Counted from the first letter of the stretch, positions 23,384 through 31,542 are shown. The stretch: DNA of 35,990 nucleotides from an uncultured Chloroflexota bacterium (GCA_937120965.1 CAKZKA010000215.1:1-35990); one strand, 5' to 3'. Translations and numbers: made by a program. The notes: generated from the sequence alone by a model not told the origin.

Positions 23384-25741
23384 GTGCTGAAGCTGGTTGA
23401 TACCGCACAGATTGATTACGTTGCGCCATCGGTACTGGAGGATGTCCTGGCCGTGTGCCGGCGCATTCCGCCGCTGTGGGATCTGGAGAACTATGTGGCG
23501 GTGAACCCCTTCCTGGGGTTTGCCGGGCAGCCCCTCGACCAGGCGGCCCGCCAGATCCGCGACGGGTTGGGAGCGCGGGTGCTGCCGGACATCGCCTACT
23601 ACCGCGAGCGCTGGCGCGCGGGCGCGTTTAGCAGGGCCGATCTGGAACTGGCGGCGCAGCGGGCCGATCAGGACCCGGCGCTGCTGGCGGCGATCCTCGA
23701 CGGAACCGCGCCGGCGCCGATGCGCCGGGCGGGGGTCGTGCTGACCTTTGCCGAGCGGTACGACCGCGTGCACGGGACGCACTGGAACGAACGGGCCATT
23801 CGTTACGCCGCGGCCTGGTGCGCGGCGCAGATCCCCGCCGACGGGCCGACCTGGGGGCGCGCGCCGAAGCCGATGGGCCTGTACGCCTCCTGGCGCGAAG
23901 CGGCCTGTGTTGATCGCTCGCTCGAGATCCGCGGCCTGCGGGGCTGGCGCGCCTGGGCCGCGCAGTTGCCCACCGAGCCGCTGGCGGCCATCGAGCGCGT
24001 GCTGGCCGACTTGCAGGTCAGCCCCGAGGAGCGGCAGGCGTACCTCTACCGGCTGCTGGGCGGGATCTTCGGCTGGGCCTCCTACCTGCGCCGCGACGTC
24101 TGGGCAGCGGGTGACAAAGAGGCCGGGCCGCTGCTCGACCTGCTGGCGATCCGTCTCTGCACCGATGCGGCGCTGGCCCGTATGGAGCCGCGCACCGCTG
24201 ATCACGCCATTGCTCCGGCAGACGCCCCGACCATCGAGGACGAGTCGGTGCGGGCGATCTTCCAGGATGCCCTGGAGAACGGCTACGCCCGTGGCCTGCT
24301 GGGCGCGCTGCAGCCCCCGCCGGCGCCCCCGACGACGCGCCCGGCCGTGCAGGCAGTCTTCTGCATTGACGTGCGCTCGGAGATCCTGCGCCGCCATCTG
24401 GAAGCCTGCTCGCCCTCCATTGAAACCCTCGGCTTCGCCGGGTTCTTCGCCGTCTTCCTCGACTGGCAGACACCCGCCGGGTCGAGCGCCCGCTGTCCCG
24501 TGCTGCTCAAGCCGGCCGTCCACATTCGCGCCCAGGCGCCTGCGCCGGCCTGGGAGGGCCGGAGCGCGCTGAAGAAACTGGCCATCGCGCCATCATCGGC
24601 CTTTGCCTTTGTCGAAACCCTGGGCCTGGGCTACGCCCTGGGACTCGTCGGCGACGCCCTCACCCGGCTAACCGCGCCGCGCGTGGATGAAGGGAACGCC
24701 GCCTTTATCCTGGACTCCGATGGAAAGAGCGGCCTCACCGTGGAGCAGCGCTGTGATATGGCGGCGCTGATCCTCAAGAACATGGGTCTGCGGGAGCGCT
24801 ACGGCCGCCTCGTGCTGCTGGCCGGCCACGAAGGGTGCAGCGAGAACAACCCGCACCAGGCCGGCCTGGATTGTGGGGCCTGTGGCGGGCACGGCGGGGC
24901 GCTCAACGCCCGCATCGCCGCGGCGGTGCTGAACGACCCGGCGGTGCGCGCGCAGTTGCCGAAGCGCGGCTTCGCCGTGCCGGCCGATACATACTTCGTG
25001 GCCGGCGTCCACGACACCAGCACCGATGAGGTGCGTCTGCTCGACACCGAGCGCATCCCGGCGAGCCACCAGGCCGACCTCGCGCAGTTGCGGGCCTGGC
25101 TGAGCAAGGCGGCGCAGGGCACGCGCCTGGAGCGTGCCCGGGCCCTCGGCATCGCCAACGGCAACGCGGAGTTGATCAACCGCGAGATTAGCCGCCGCGC
25201 CCGCGACTGGTCGGAAGTGCGCCCGGAGTGGGCGCTGGCCCGCAACGCTGCCTTCATTGCCGCGCGGCGCGCCCGTACCCGCGGCGTGAACCTGGAGGGT
25301 CGCACCTTCCTCCATGAGTACGACTGGACCACCGACCCCGACAACTCCATCCTGACCCTCATCCTCACCGCGCCGGTCGTCGTGGCCTCGTGGATCAACT
25401 TGCAGTACTTCGGCTCCACGGTGGACAACGCCTACTTCGGCTGTGGCACCAAGACCATTCACAACCGCGTCGGGACGCTGGGCGTGGTGCTGGGCAATGG
25501 CGGCGACCTGCGGACGGGCCTCGCGTTGCAGTCGGTGCAGGGGCCGGATGGACGCTGGTACCACGAGCCGCTGCGCCTGCAGGTGGTGGTCGAGGCTCCG
25601 CGCGAGCGCATCGAGGCGGTGATGCAGCAGCACGCCGTTGTGCGAGACCTGGTGGAGAACGGCTGGCTGCGGCTCTTCGTGCTCGATCCGGACGGCGCCG
25701 GCGCAGTGCGCTGGGTGCCTGGCAGCGGCTGGGAGGCGTAA
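23384..25741 (+). CDS. dabA: DabA: zinc-dependent carbonic-anhydrase-like subunit (UPF0753/DUF2309)
   Basis: The 785-residue protein matches the DUF2309/UPF0753 family. The beta-carbonic-anhydrase-like site is complete: Cys327 and Asp329 in FCIDVRSE, then His482 in LAGHEGC and Cys497 fifteen residues later in LDCGACGGHGG, the same spacing as reported for the zinc ligands of DabA. Together with DabB it converts incoming CO2 to bicarbonate in a one-way, energy-coupled manner, raising cytoplasmic bicarbonate. I chose GTG at 23384, with AAAGGAG six bases upstream; a frame from 23318 adds 22 residues encoded by the heptamer repeat. A hairpin follows the stop. Bicarbonate supply would suit biotin-dependent carboxylases. 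Confidence 0.95.
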   Translation: MLKLVDTAQIDYVAPSVLEDVLAVCRRIPPLWDLENYVAVNPFLGFAGQPLDQAARQIRDGLGARVLPDIAYYRERWRAGAFSRADLELAAQRADQDPALLAAILDGTAPAPMRRAGVVLTFAERYDRVHGTHWNERAIRYAAAWCAAQIPADGPTWGRAPKPMGLYASWREAACVDRSLEIRGLRGWRAWAAQLPTEPLAAIERVLADLQVSPEERQAYLYRLLGGIFGWASYLRRDVWAAGDKEAGPLLDLLAIRLCTDAALARMEPRTADHAIAPADAPTIEDESVRAIFQDALENGYARGLLGALQPPPAPPTTRPAVQAVFCIDVRSEILRRHLEACSPSIETLGFAGFFAVFLDWQTPAGSSARCPVLLKPAVHIRAQAPAPAWEGRSALKKLAIAPSSAFAFVETLGLGYALGLVGDALTRLTAPRVDEGNAAFILDSDGKSGLTVEQRCDMAALILKNMGLRERYGRLVLLAGHEGCSENNPHQAGLDCGACGGHGGALNARIAAAVLNDPAVRAQLPKRGFAVPADTYFVAGVHDTSTDEVRLLDTERIPASHQADLAQLRAWLSKAAQGTRLERARALGIANGNAELINREISRRARDWSEVRPEWALARNAAFIAARRARTRGVNLEGRTFLHEYDWTTDPDNSILTLILTAPVVVASWINLQYFGSTVDNAYFGCGTKTIHNRVGTLGVVLGNGGDLRTGLALQSVQGPDGRWYHEPLRLQVVVEAPRERIEAVMQQHAVVRDLVENGWLRLFVLDPDGAGAVRWVPGSGWEA

Positions 25742-25749
25742 CACGCAAG

Positions 25750-25781
25750 GGGACGCGGGGAATCGAGGTTCCCTGCGTCCC
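25750..25781 (+). terminator. Hairpin after dabA
   Basis: GGGACGCGGGGAA-TCGAGG-TTCCCTGCGTCCC, a 13-bp stem with one mismatch, starting nine bases after the dabA stop. No T-run follows. Confidence 0.6.
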
Positions 25782-25792
25782 TGCGCGAGCGG

Positions 25793-25930
25793 TTCAGGGG
25801 CGGACAGAACCTGTGGGCGCCGACGGGCGTGAGGGGGTGGGGATGCGCTGGGTGATCCTCACCCCCGGCGCCGCGCGCGGGGGCGTTCCAGGGCGGTGCC
25901 AGCCACGTTGGCGCGGATGTGCTGTCCGCA
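25793..25930. mobile_element. MITE-like element, diverged copy interrupting hepT (family 1)
   Basis: Left end TTCAGGGGCGGACAGAAC (25793-25810); the right end is eroded to GTGCTGTCCGC (25919-25929). The interior (GCGCCGACGGGCGTGAG, GGGATGCGCTGGGTGATCCTCACCCCC, GGGGCGTTCCAGGGCGGTG) matches 7197-7374 with deletions. Its right end abuts the hepT remnant. Confidence 0.8.
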
Positions 25931-26039
25931 AGGCCCACTCCAGGTGCCGGTCGCGGCGCACATCGTCACTGGTGTAACGCTCGCGAAAGCGCTGCAGTTC
26001 TCCCACATGCGCGTCCAGGCGCAGCAAGCGCTCCTGCAT
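25930..26039 (-). pseudogene. hepT: hepT (HEPN) remnant, truncated by a repeat element
   Basis: From ATG 26039 the frame reads MQERLLRLDAHVGELQRF, then RERYTSDDVRRDRHLEWAL, matching the first 37 residues or so of HepT/DUF86 HEPN-domain proteins. It then runs straight into the right end of the family 1 element, where the reading continues as repeat-derived sequence. The catalytic RxxxxH motif, normally near residue 100, is missing, and no remainder is found beyond the element before dabA. The intact protein would be an RNase-type toxin. It starts one base after the stop of the adjacent nucleotidyltransferase frame, so the two were an operon. Confidence 0.72.
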
Positions 26040-26040
26040 C

Positions 26041-26462
26041 CTAAGCCTCCCCCGCCCCGAACCGCCCGGCCTCCAGACGCTCCTGGAAGGCGCGGGCGAC
26101 CATCGCCCGCAGGAACGCGGTGTCGAGATAGGCCAGGAAGACTCGGGTTTTGAAATTCACCCACGCCTCCTGATCGCGGCAGAACAACAGCATACCCTCG
26201 GCGACGGCATGGTACGCCAGGGCCGGGTTGTGGTGCGCGGTGTCATTGAGAACGAGCAGGTCCACATCCCGACCCAGCGCGCGCTCCAGTTCCGCCGTCA
26301 GCCCCCGATCTCCAGCAGGTCGAGCGGGCGCGACACATAGATGCCGATGTCCACGTCACTCAACGGGCCGGGCTGCCCGCGGGCAAACGAGCCGAAGAGC
26401 AGCGCGAACGCGATGAACTCCTGGCCGGCAAGCAGGTTGGCGGCGGTACCGGTGTGGATCAT
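26041..26462 (-). pseudogene. mntA: mntA (MNT nucleotidyltransferase antitoxin), frameshifted
   Basis: From ATG 26462 the frame reads MIHTGTAANLLAGQEFIAF and reaches the nucleotidyltransferase signature GSFARGQPGPLSDVDIGIYV (GS then DxD), continues RPLDLLEIGG and hits TGA at 26301 or so. The rest of the protein (LTAELERALGRDVDLLVLND to ERLEAGRFGAGEA, stop at 26041) lies in another frame. Adding one G to the GGGGG run at about 26303-26307 restores a single frame of about 139 residues, the normal MntA size. MntA adds AMPs to HepT to silence it. Either a real frameshift, a sequencing error in the G-run, or slippage; the damaged hepT partner favours decay. A GTG restart at 26265 would miss the catalytic site. 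Confidence 0.72.
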
Positions 26463-26570
26463 CGTTGCGACCCTGTCTGGCGCAGGCCAGCATCTCCGGG
26501 GCGGTCTTCCAGCACTCGCATGATAGCGCGAAGGCGCCTCGGGTTCCCCTGGGGGTTGTGTTACCTGTTG

Positions 26571-26605
26571 ATAACTACCGATTATCCATACTAATCGGTA
26601 GTTAT
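26571..26605. repeat. 14-bp perfect inverted repeat overlapping a stop codon
   Basis: ATAACTACCGATTA and TAATCGGTAGTTAT around a 7-base loop TCCATAC. The right arm contains the stop codon of the minus-strand propeller gene. The stem is AT-rich, unlike other hairpins here, and there is no T-run after it; termination, an operator or an old integration site are all possible. Confidence 0.75.
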
Positions 26606-27645
26606 TTCTCCACCGGCCAGAAACGGAGCGTGCTCAGTCCCACGTCCATAAGCCAGCGCCCATCGGGGCTGAACGCCAACTGATGCAGCCGGATCGGGCT
26701 GCCGCTGAGCACGCGCACCCGTCTCCCGTTGTCGAGGCGGCGCAGCGCAATCGTCTGGCGCGGTGGCCCCTCTTCCAGGAGCGTAAAGCTATCGGAGGGC
26801 GGATACCTGTTCGGCGTCGCCAGCCAGCGCCCATCCGGGCTGATAGCGACAACCATGCCCCAGGAACTTGTCACGCTCTCCACAAGCCGTCCTCCGAACG
26901 TTTGTTCGTGTATAATCTGCCACGTGTCGGTCGCGTAAGTCCGGACCGTTGGCCCTCCGACACTCAGCAACGTTCCGTCTGGGCTGAAGGCCAGACTCTG
27001 CGACGGCGCGCGCTGCAGTAGTTGCACGACCGCCAGGCGCTCCACGTCAATCAGCCATACCCCTCGTGGAGCGGTAGCTACCACCAGCCACCGGCCATTG
27101 GGAGCAAAGGCCAGTGGGCCGGCAACGTTCGCGTCGGAATCGTCAATGCGCACTTCGCCAATCCGCTCCTGCGTTAGCGTGTCCCAGAGCTGCACCACCG
27201 GTCCATGCTGGTGGAACTGCTCCGTCACCGCCAGGGCGCGCCCATCGGGGGCGAAGGCCAGGCTCATCTCATAGATGTATCGGTCTGGCGGCCAGCATGT
27301 CAGGGTTCCCCGCAACGCGCCCTGTGCTCCTTCGTAGAGCCTGACGCTCCCGTGACTCCCGATGGCCAGCATACCACCGTCGGGATGTGCCGCCAGGTAC
27401 CCACCATCGGGCAAGACGCGCACCTCCGCGCGTTCCGGAAACTCGTAGATGGTCGTTTGCTCGGTAGAGGCTACCGCGAGCCGGCCATCGGGCAAAAACA
27501 CCGCCGATCGGACGGTGTGGAACTCCCAGGTATGTGCCGGTGGCGCCTCACGGTTCCGCCAGAACATCACGCCTCCCACCAGCAGGCCAAGGGCCGTCAG
27601 CCCCGCCATCCCCAGCACGCCAGCACAGAGACCACGACGCCCCAT
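26602..27645 (-). CDS. Membrane-anchored WD40-like beta-propeller protein
   Basis: The 347-residue protein begins with a single membrane anchor (about 5-28, GLCAGVLGMAGLTALGLLVGGVMFW), then a run of about six or seven WD40-like blades. Repeated marks are AVFLPDGRLAVAS, AAHPDGGMLAIGS, LAFAPDGRALAVT, LAFAPNGRWLVVA, LAFSPDGTLLSVG, VAISPDGRWLATP and LAFSPDGRWLMDV. Such propellers act as protein-binding platforms; no enzyme motif is seen, so its role is unknown. The domain would face outward. I chose the ATG at 27645 with AGGAAGG three bases upstream; a longer frame from 27735 is made of family 4 repeat sequence. It lies upstream of the decayed mntA-hepT on the same strand, unrelated in function as far as visible. 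Confidence 0.82.
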   Translation of the reverse strand: MGRRGLCAGVLGMAGLTALGLLVGGVMFWRNREAPPAHTWEFHTVRSAVFLPDGRLAVASTEQTTIYEFPERAEVRVLPDGGYLAAHPDGGMLAIGSHGSVRLYEGAQGALRGTLTCWPPDRYIYEMSLAFAPDGRALAVTEQFHQHGPVVQLWDTLTQERIGEVRIDDSDANVAGPLAFAPNGRWLVVATAPRGVWLIDVERLAVVQLLQRAPSQSLAFSPDGTLLSVGGPTVRTYATDTWQIIHEQTFGGRLVESVTSSWGMVVAISPDGRWLATPNRYPPSDSFTLLEEGPPRQTIALRRLDNGRRVRVLSGSPIRLHQLAFSPDGRWLMDVGLSTLRFWPVEK

Positions 27646-27678
27646 GATCCTTCCTGTTCCGCGAAACGCGGAGCCTCT

Positions 27679-27871
27679 CCCGGGTGCGCGGGCATCTTGC
27701 CCGCATCCGGGCCACTGCGGGCGGGACGCCCGCACGCCCGGAGTGACCCCTTATACCAATTACCGTTGATGATGCCGCATTGCTTGAAGCGGTTTCAGGC
27801 GTTGTGCTGCCCGGCGTGGCAATCCACAATCCACAATCCAAAATCTAAAATGGTATTACCCCACATGTGAA
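27679..27871. repeat. Family 4 double-hairpin repeat and satellite-like tail
   Basis: CCCGGGTGCGCGGGC-ATCTT-GCCCGCATCCGGG and GCGGGCG-GGA-CGCCCGC (27717-27733) match 10795-10857. Further on are AATCCACAATCCACAATCC and AAAATCTAAAATGG, then TTACCCCACATGTGAACA (27854-27871), the same right boundary as at 10866-10882. A third partial GCGGGACGTCCGC lies at 28016-28028. No gene is supported in 27646-28191. Confidence 0.75.
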
Positions 27872-28191
27872 CAGGCACGAATACCATCACCGGTCGCATT
27901 GCCCGGGAGGAACCCGTAACCCGCCTCAATTATGCCGATGCCATCGCCTGATGTCAAAGGAATCGATTCCGGTCGCGGGCGAACCCGGGTACGTCGGCCG
28001 GAGACCTGCGTGCAGGCGGGACGTCCGCGCCCCCGGTGTGGGAAAACCGGCTTCGCCAGCAGGATCGTTGCATCAGCCATGCTGAGGCTGCCTTGACACT
28101 CGTTCCCGTCGTCCGTACCATTTTTAGTGTGCGGCGCAGCCACGCGAGCGCCTGACGTCGATCACCATCGCACGCTTAAGATGGAGGTGAG

Positions 28192-29715
28192 ATGCAAATC
28201 GAGCTTGTGATGCTGATCGCGGCGGGACTGGTGTTGCTCAGTGTCATAGCAACACGCACTTCCAGTCGCTTAGGCGTGCCGGCCCTGCTGTTGTTTCTGG
28301 GCATTGGTATGCTCGCCGGCTCCGATGGCCCGGGCAGGATCGCCTTCACCGATTTCAGGCTGACGCAGATCATTGGCATAATCGCGCTGGCCTACATTCT
28401 GTTCTCCGGCGGTCTCGACACGGACTGGCGGGCTATCCGGCCAGTGCTGGCCCAGGGGCTGGTGCTGGCCAATATCGGTGTGGTGCTCAGCGCGGTGCTG
28501 CTGTGCGGCTTTGCGGTGCTGGTGCTCAATCTGGACTGGCGTACCGGCCTGCTGCTGGGCGCGATTGTCTCCTCTACCGACGCCGCGGCGGTCTTCTCGG
28601 TGCTCCGCGAGCGCGGCGTCAACCTGAAGCATAACCTCGAGCCGCTGATAGAGCTCGAGTCAGGCTCCAATGACCCGATTGCCGTCTTCTTAACCATCGG
28701 GCTGGTGGATCTGATCACCACCCCCGGAGCCACGCTGTTCAACCTGGTCCCCAGTTTCATCCTCCAGATGACCCTCGGCGCAGCGGGTGGCGTTCTGTTC
28801 GGCTGGCTGACCGTGTTCACAGTCAACCGCATCCGCCTGCAACAGGAGGGGTTGTACGTGGTGCTCACCCTCGCCGCGACCATGCTGACCTACGCGGCCA
28901 CTGCCATGGTGAACGGCAATGGCTTCCTGGCGGTGTATATCGCCGGGATCGTGGTGGGGAACCGCAATATCGTACACAAGCGGAGCATTCTGCGCTTCCA
29001 CGACGGCATCGCCTGGCTGATGCAGATCGCCATGTTTCTGACCCTTGGCCTGCTGGTCTTCCCTTCGCAACTGCTGGCAGTGGCGCCAGTGGGACTGCTG
29101 GTGGCCCTGTTCCTGGTCTTTGCCGCGCGGCCACTGAGCGTCATCGGGTCGCTGATCTGGTTCCGGCGCTCGTTGCGCGAGCTGTTGATGGTCTCCTGGG
29201 CGGGGTTGCGCGGGGCGGTGCCGATCATCCTGGCGACGTTCCCCCTGACCGGGGATGTGCCCGGGGCAATGACGATCTTCAATGTGGTCTTCTTCGTCGT
29301 GCTGGTATCGGTACTATTACAGGGTATGACGATCAACCTGGTCGCGCGCTGGCTGGGAGTGAACACCGACCAGCCGCGCAGCGTGGACAGCCGCACCTAC
29401 GTGCCCGATGTGCGCCTCAACAGCCGCCTGTTTGAGGCGATTGTTCCTGAGGACTCGTCGCTGGTGGGGAGCAGCCTGCTGGAGCTCGGGTTGCCCCGTG
29501 GCGTGCTGGTGGTCCAGATCCAGCGCGACGGCGTCGCGATCATCCCCAACGGCAGCACCGTGCTCCGTCCCGGCGACCATCTGCTGGTGCTGGCCACCCC
29601 CGAAACCCAATCGGCGCTCGAGCAACTGTGCGAGCAGTGTCGGGTACAGTTGCTCAGCCCGGTAACCCTGGTGCGCCCGGTCGAGTTGCTTTCCAGCCAG
29701 ACCCGCCGGGTGTAA
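28192..29715 (+). CDS. K+(Na+)/H+ antiporter, CPA1 family, with TrkA-C domain
   Basis: The 507-residue protein is NhaP2/CvrA-like. About twelve membrane segments cover residues 1-390, with hallmark motifs ILFSGGLDTDW, GAIVSSTDAAAVFSVLR (the ion-binding TDxAAVF), ELESGSNDPIAVFLT (the ND pair) and SWAGLRGAVPIILATFPL. The C-terminal part (about 405-485) is a TrkA_C/RCK_C domain (EAIVPEDSSLVGSSLLELGLP...GSTVLRPGDHLLVLATPE), which binds a regulatory ligand. It exchanges cytoplasmic K+ or Na+ for protons, controlling pH and ion balance. GGAGGTGAG lies directly before the ATG. Stands alone, followed by a family 1 end. Confidence 0.93.
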   Translation: MQIELVMLIAAGLVLLSVIATRTSSRLGVPALLLFLGIGMLAGSDGPGRIAFTDFRLTQIIGIIALAYILFSGGLDTDWRAIRPVLAQGLVLANIGVVLSAVLLCGFAVLVLNLDWRTGLLLGAIVSSTDAAAVFSVLRERGVNLKHNLEPLIELESGSNDPIAVFLTIGLVDLITTPGATLFNLVPSFILQMTLGAAGGVLFGWLTVFTVNRIRLQQEGLYVVLTLAATMLTYAATAMVNGNGFLAVYIAGIVVGNRNIVHKRSILRFHDGIAWLMQIAMFLTLGLLVFPSQLLAVAPVGLLVALFLVFAARPLSVIGSLIWFRRSLRELLMVSWAGLRGAVPIILATFPLTGDVPGAMTIFNVVFFVVLVSVLLQGMTINLVARWLGVNTDQPRSVDSRTYVPDVRLNSRLFEAIVPEDSSLVGSSLLELGLPRGVLVVQIQRDGVAIIPNGSTVLRPGDHLLVLATPETQSALEQLCEQCRVQLLSPVTLVRPVELLSSQTRRV

Positions 29716-29718
29716 GAC

Positions 29719-29752
29719 TTTAAGGGCGGACAGCACATCCGAGCCAACGCGG
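29719..29752. mobile_element. MITE-like element, single end (family 1)
   Basis: TTTAAGGGCGGACAGCAC followed by ATCCGAGCCAACGCGG is the right end of family 1 in reverse orientation (compare 7344-7374). The rest of the element is missing; a family 3 palindrome follows at once. It starts four bases after the antiporter stop. Confidence 0.8.
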
Positions 29753-29761
29753 TTGGGACAT

Positions 29762-29885
29762 GGGGGAACCGGGTTTCCCCATCCCCCTCCCTGAGGGGAG
29801 AGTTGGGGCGTAGAGGCGCGGCGGCGCCGCGCCTACGCCCTCCCAGGAACACATAATTCTGGCGTTGGGCGGCGCAGCCGCCTGG
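29762..29885. repeat. Family 3 palindrome and family 2 element
   Basis: GGGGGAACCGGGTTTCCCC (29763-29781), then GGGCGTAGAGGCGCGGC-GGC-GCCGCGCC(--)TACGCCC (29806-29838; right arm lacks CT), CCCTCCCAGGAACA, and TTGGGCGGCGCAGCCGCCTGG (29866-29885). Confidence 0.8.
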
Positions 29886-29896
29886 AGGATGATGGG

Positions 29897-29902
29897 TAGA
29901 AT
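29897..29902 (+). promoter_or_regulatory. -10 box placed for a leaderless transcript
   Basis: TAGAAT ends six bases before the ATG of the next gene, and no ribosome-binding site is present. This spacing would start transcription at or next to the start codon. Confidence 0.45.
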
Positions 29903-29908
29903 ACCGGT

Positions 29909-30799
29909 ATGTTGCCCGACCGACTACGCAGCCCCGTCACCAGCATTGTCGCCTACGACCGCGAGAGGGTAAACACGATCATCCGCGACTGGAGCACCCA
30001 GCACCTGGCGCAGGAGGTACGCGCCGGGCGGTTTGGCAAACAGCTCAATCTGAGCCAGGTCGCCGAGCTTGAGGCACTGCTCACGGCCTGGAAGCAGCGG
30101 GCCCTCGGGCCGCTTCCGCTGCGTGACGCGCTGCTGGTGGATGAGGCCCGGGGGCGGCGCGTCTTTGCGCTGCTCTGCGCTGCGCTGGTGGTTCAGCGCG
30201 CCCCCGTGCCGCCCGACCTGGATGCCGCGCTTCCGACGGACCCGGCTGACCTGGAGGAGCTGCCGGCGGCCCTGGCCGCGGATCCCGCCCTGAGCGCCCT
30301 GGCCGAGGCCGCGGCGCGCGATGGGTTGCGCCTGGCCGTGCAACGGGCGCCTGAGGCGTTCCCCTACCCCGACAACCTGGAAGCGCTGGTGGCCCCCCCT
30401 CCACGGCTGGCGCGCCCGGCAGAGGAGTTCGAGCAGCCCACAGGCTGGCGGCGGAGCAGCGCCATCCTGCTGGCAGCCAGCGGCGTGCTGCTGCTCTCGC
30501 TGCCACTCCTCGGCGGCCAGATCCCCCGACATTCCGCCGGTCTGCCCCTGGCCTTGCTGACCCTGGCGCTCCTGGTGGGCATCCGCGCCGGCTGGGCCGG
30601 CTACGCCGGCTCGCTCTGCATCTGGCTGGTGGCGAACCTGCCCGGCTTTCGCCACGGCACAGACGTGCGGAGCCTCTGGCCTGCGCTGCCCCTGCTCGCC
30701 GTCGGGCTGATCCTGCTGAGCGCCGACCGGCGCGTGCGGGCGATGTGGGGCTGGATCAGGCGCCGCTTGTCCTGGCGGCGTCCGGGAACGGGCAGGTAG
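29909..30799 (+). CDS. Hypothetical membrane protein
   Basis: The 296-residue product has a soluble N-terminal half (about 1-180) rich in Leu, Ala and Arg with helical character (RDWSTQHLAQEVRAGRFGKQ, LSQVAELEALLTAW), followed by a membrane domain with four hydrophobic segments (about 187-203, 212-228, 232-245 and 255-272) and a basic tail (RRRLSWRRPGTGR). No known domain recognised. Codon use and composition match real genes in the window, and the frame is free of antisense competitors with sensible motifs. There is no Shine-Dalgarno sequence; a -10-like TAGAAT suggests a leaderless message. Palindromic repeats flank it on both sides. Confidence 0.65.
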   Translation: MLPDRLRSPVTSIVAYDRERVNTIIRDWSTQHLAQEVRAGRFGKQLNLSQVAELEALLTAWKQRALGPLPLRDALLVDEARGRRVFALLCAALVVQRAPVPPDLDAALPTDPADLEELPAALAADPALSALAEAAARDGLRLAVQRAPEAFPYPDNLEALVAPPPRLARPAEEFEQPTGWRRSSAILLAASGVLLLSLPLLGGQIPRHSAGLPLALLTLALLVGIRAGWAGYAGSLCIWLVANLPGFRHGTDVRSLWPALPLLAVGLILLSADRRVRAMWGWIRRRLSWRRPGTGR

Positions 30800-30807
30800 G
30801 TGCAGGA

Positions 30808-31062
30808 AACACCTCGCCCACGGGAGGGTTTGGGAGAGCGCAGCCCTCCCGGGAAACACCTCGCCCACGGGAGGGTTTGGGAGGGCTGCGCCCTCCCAAG
30901 AAAAACCCATGTTCATCTCGTCGTTGTGCAGCGCAGCCGCATGGAGACTGATGTGAACATAGCCTGCGCGCGGGAGGGTTTGGGCGTAGAGGCGCGGCGG
31001 CGCCGCGCCTCTACGCCCTCCCAAGAACAAATATTCTCATTCTGGCGTTGTGCGCCCCGCGT
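30808..31062. repeat. Tandem family 2 elements
   Basis: Two direct copies of GGAAACACCTCGCCCACGGGAGGGTTTGGGAG(A/G)GC...CCCTCCC (30804-30901, about 48 bases apart) are followed by GTTGTGCAGCGCAGCCGCATGG, then a full composite element: GATGTGAACATAGCCTGCGCGCGGGAGGGTTT in parts, a 17-bp perfect hairpin with arms GGGCGTAGAGGCGCGGC / GCCGCGCCTCTACGCCC and loop GGC (30982-31018), and CATTCTGGCGTTGTGCG. Confidence 0.88.
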
Positions 31063-31542
31063 ATGGGGCTTCACATAGGCCAACGAATGGGAAACGAATA
31101 AATGAATGCTCAAGGTGCGCCTGACTCTTCCAGGGAGGCGCGCTAACCCATCACGCGCGAGCACGGGCGCCATGATATCCTCGCATGCCGTGAACGCAAC
31201 GGTCTCGTGATGCCCGTTGAAGGCAAGCAGGTTCCTCCCGGCAACGTCCCTCATCCTCGAGCGGGGAGGGTTTGGGAGCTAGCGTGAAGCTCCTGCCGCG
31301 CGTGAAGAGATCTTTCCGTATGGTGAGTATGCCGTTTCGCGCAAGGTCTCGCTTTCAGGCTATACTGGACGGGAGGGCCGGTTGGCGCTGAGGGAAGGGC
31401 TTTCGTGGCCGCTTTTCAGAGCGTCCCGCCGGTAGCTCTCCGATTCAACCGCTTGATGACCCGACAGCAGCGCTCGTCGGGTTGTTGAGTTACAGATTGC
31501 GTCCGTTCGGAGCATCCTTGCAACGCGGAGGGAGGTAGCACA
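31063..31542. other. Intergenic region upstream of the YbaK-like gene
   Basis: No gene is supported. A minus-strand frame beginning MRDVAGRNLLAFNGHHETV (from 31254) could be a decayed fragment but has no ribosome-binding site and runs into repeats. A short GAGGGTTTGGGAGCTAGCG...GCTCC family 2 remnant lies at 31264-31295, and GCTATACTGG (31358-31367) is a possible -10 region. Confidence 0.4.

Noticed and set aside
23345-24523. Minus-strand open frame opposite dabA
   Set aside because: No recognisable domain; low-complexity Arg/Gly/Gln sequence opposite well-conserved DabA.
26041-26265. Reading 26041-26265 as an intact small gene from GTG
   Set aside because: It is only the C-terminal half of an MNT nucleotidyltransferase; the catalytic N-terminal half lies directly upstream in another frame.
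30804-30905. Direct repeats considered as a CRISPR array
   Set aside because: Only two copies, no unique spacers of regular length, and the repeats are palindromic family 2 elements found across the window.
30913-31254. Minus-strand frame starting MRDVAGRNLLAFNGHH
   Set aside because: Its second half is repeat sequence, there is no ribosome-binding site, and no family is recognised; at most a decayed fragment.
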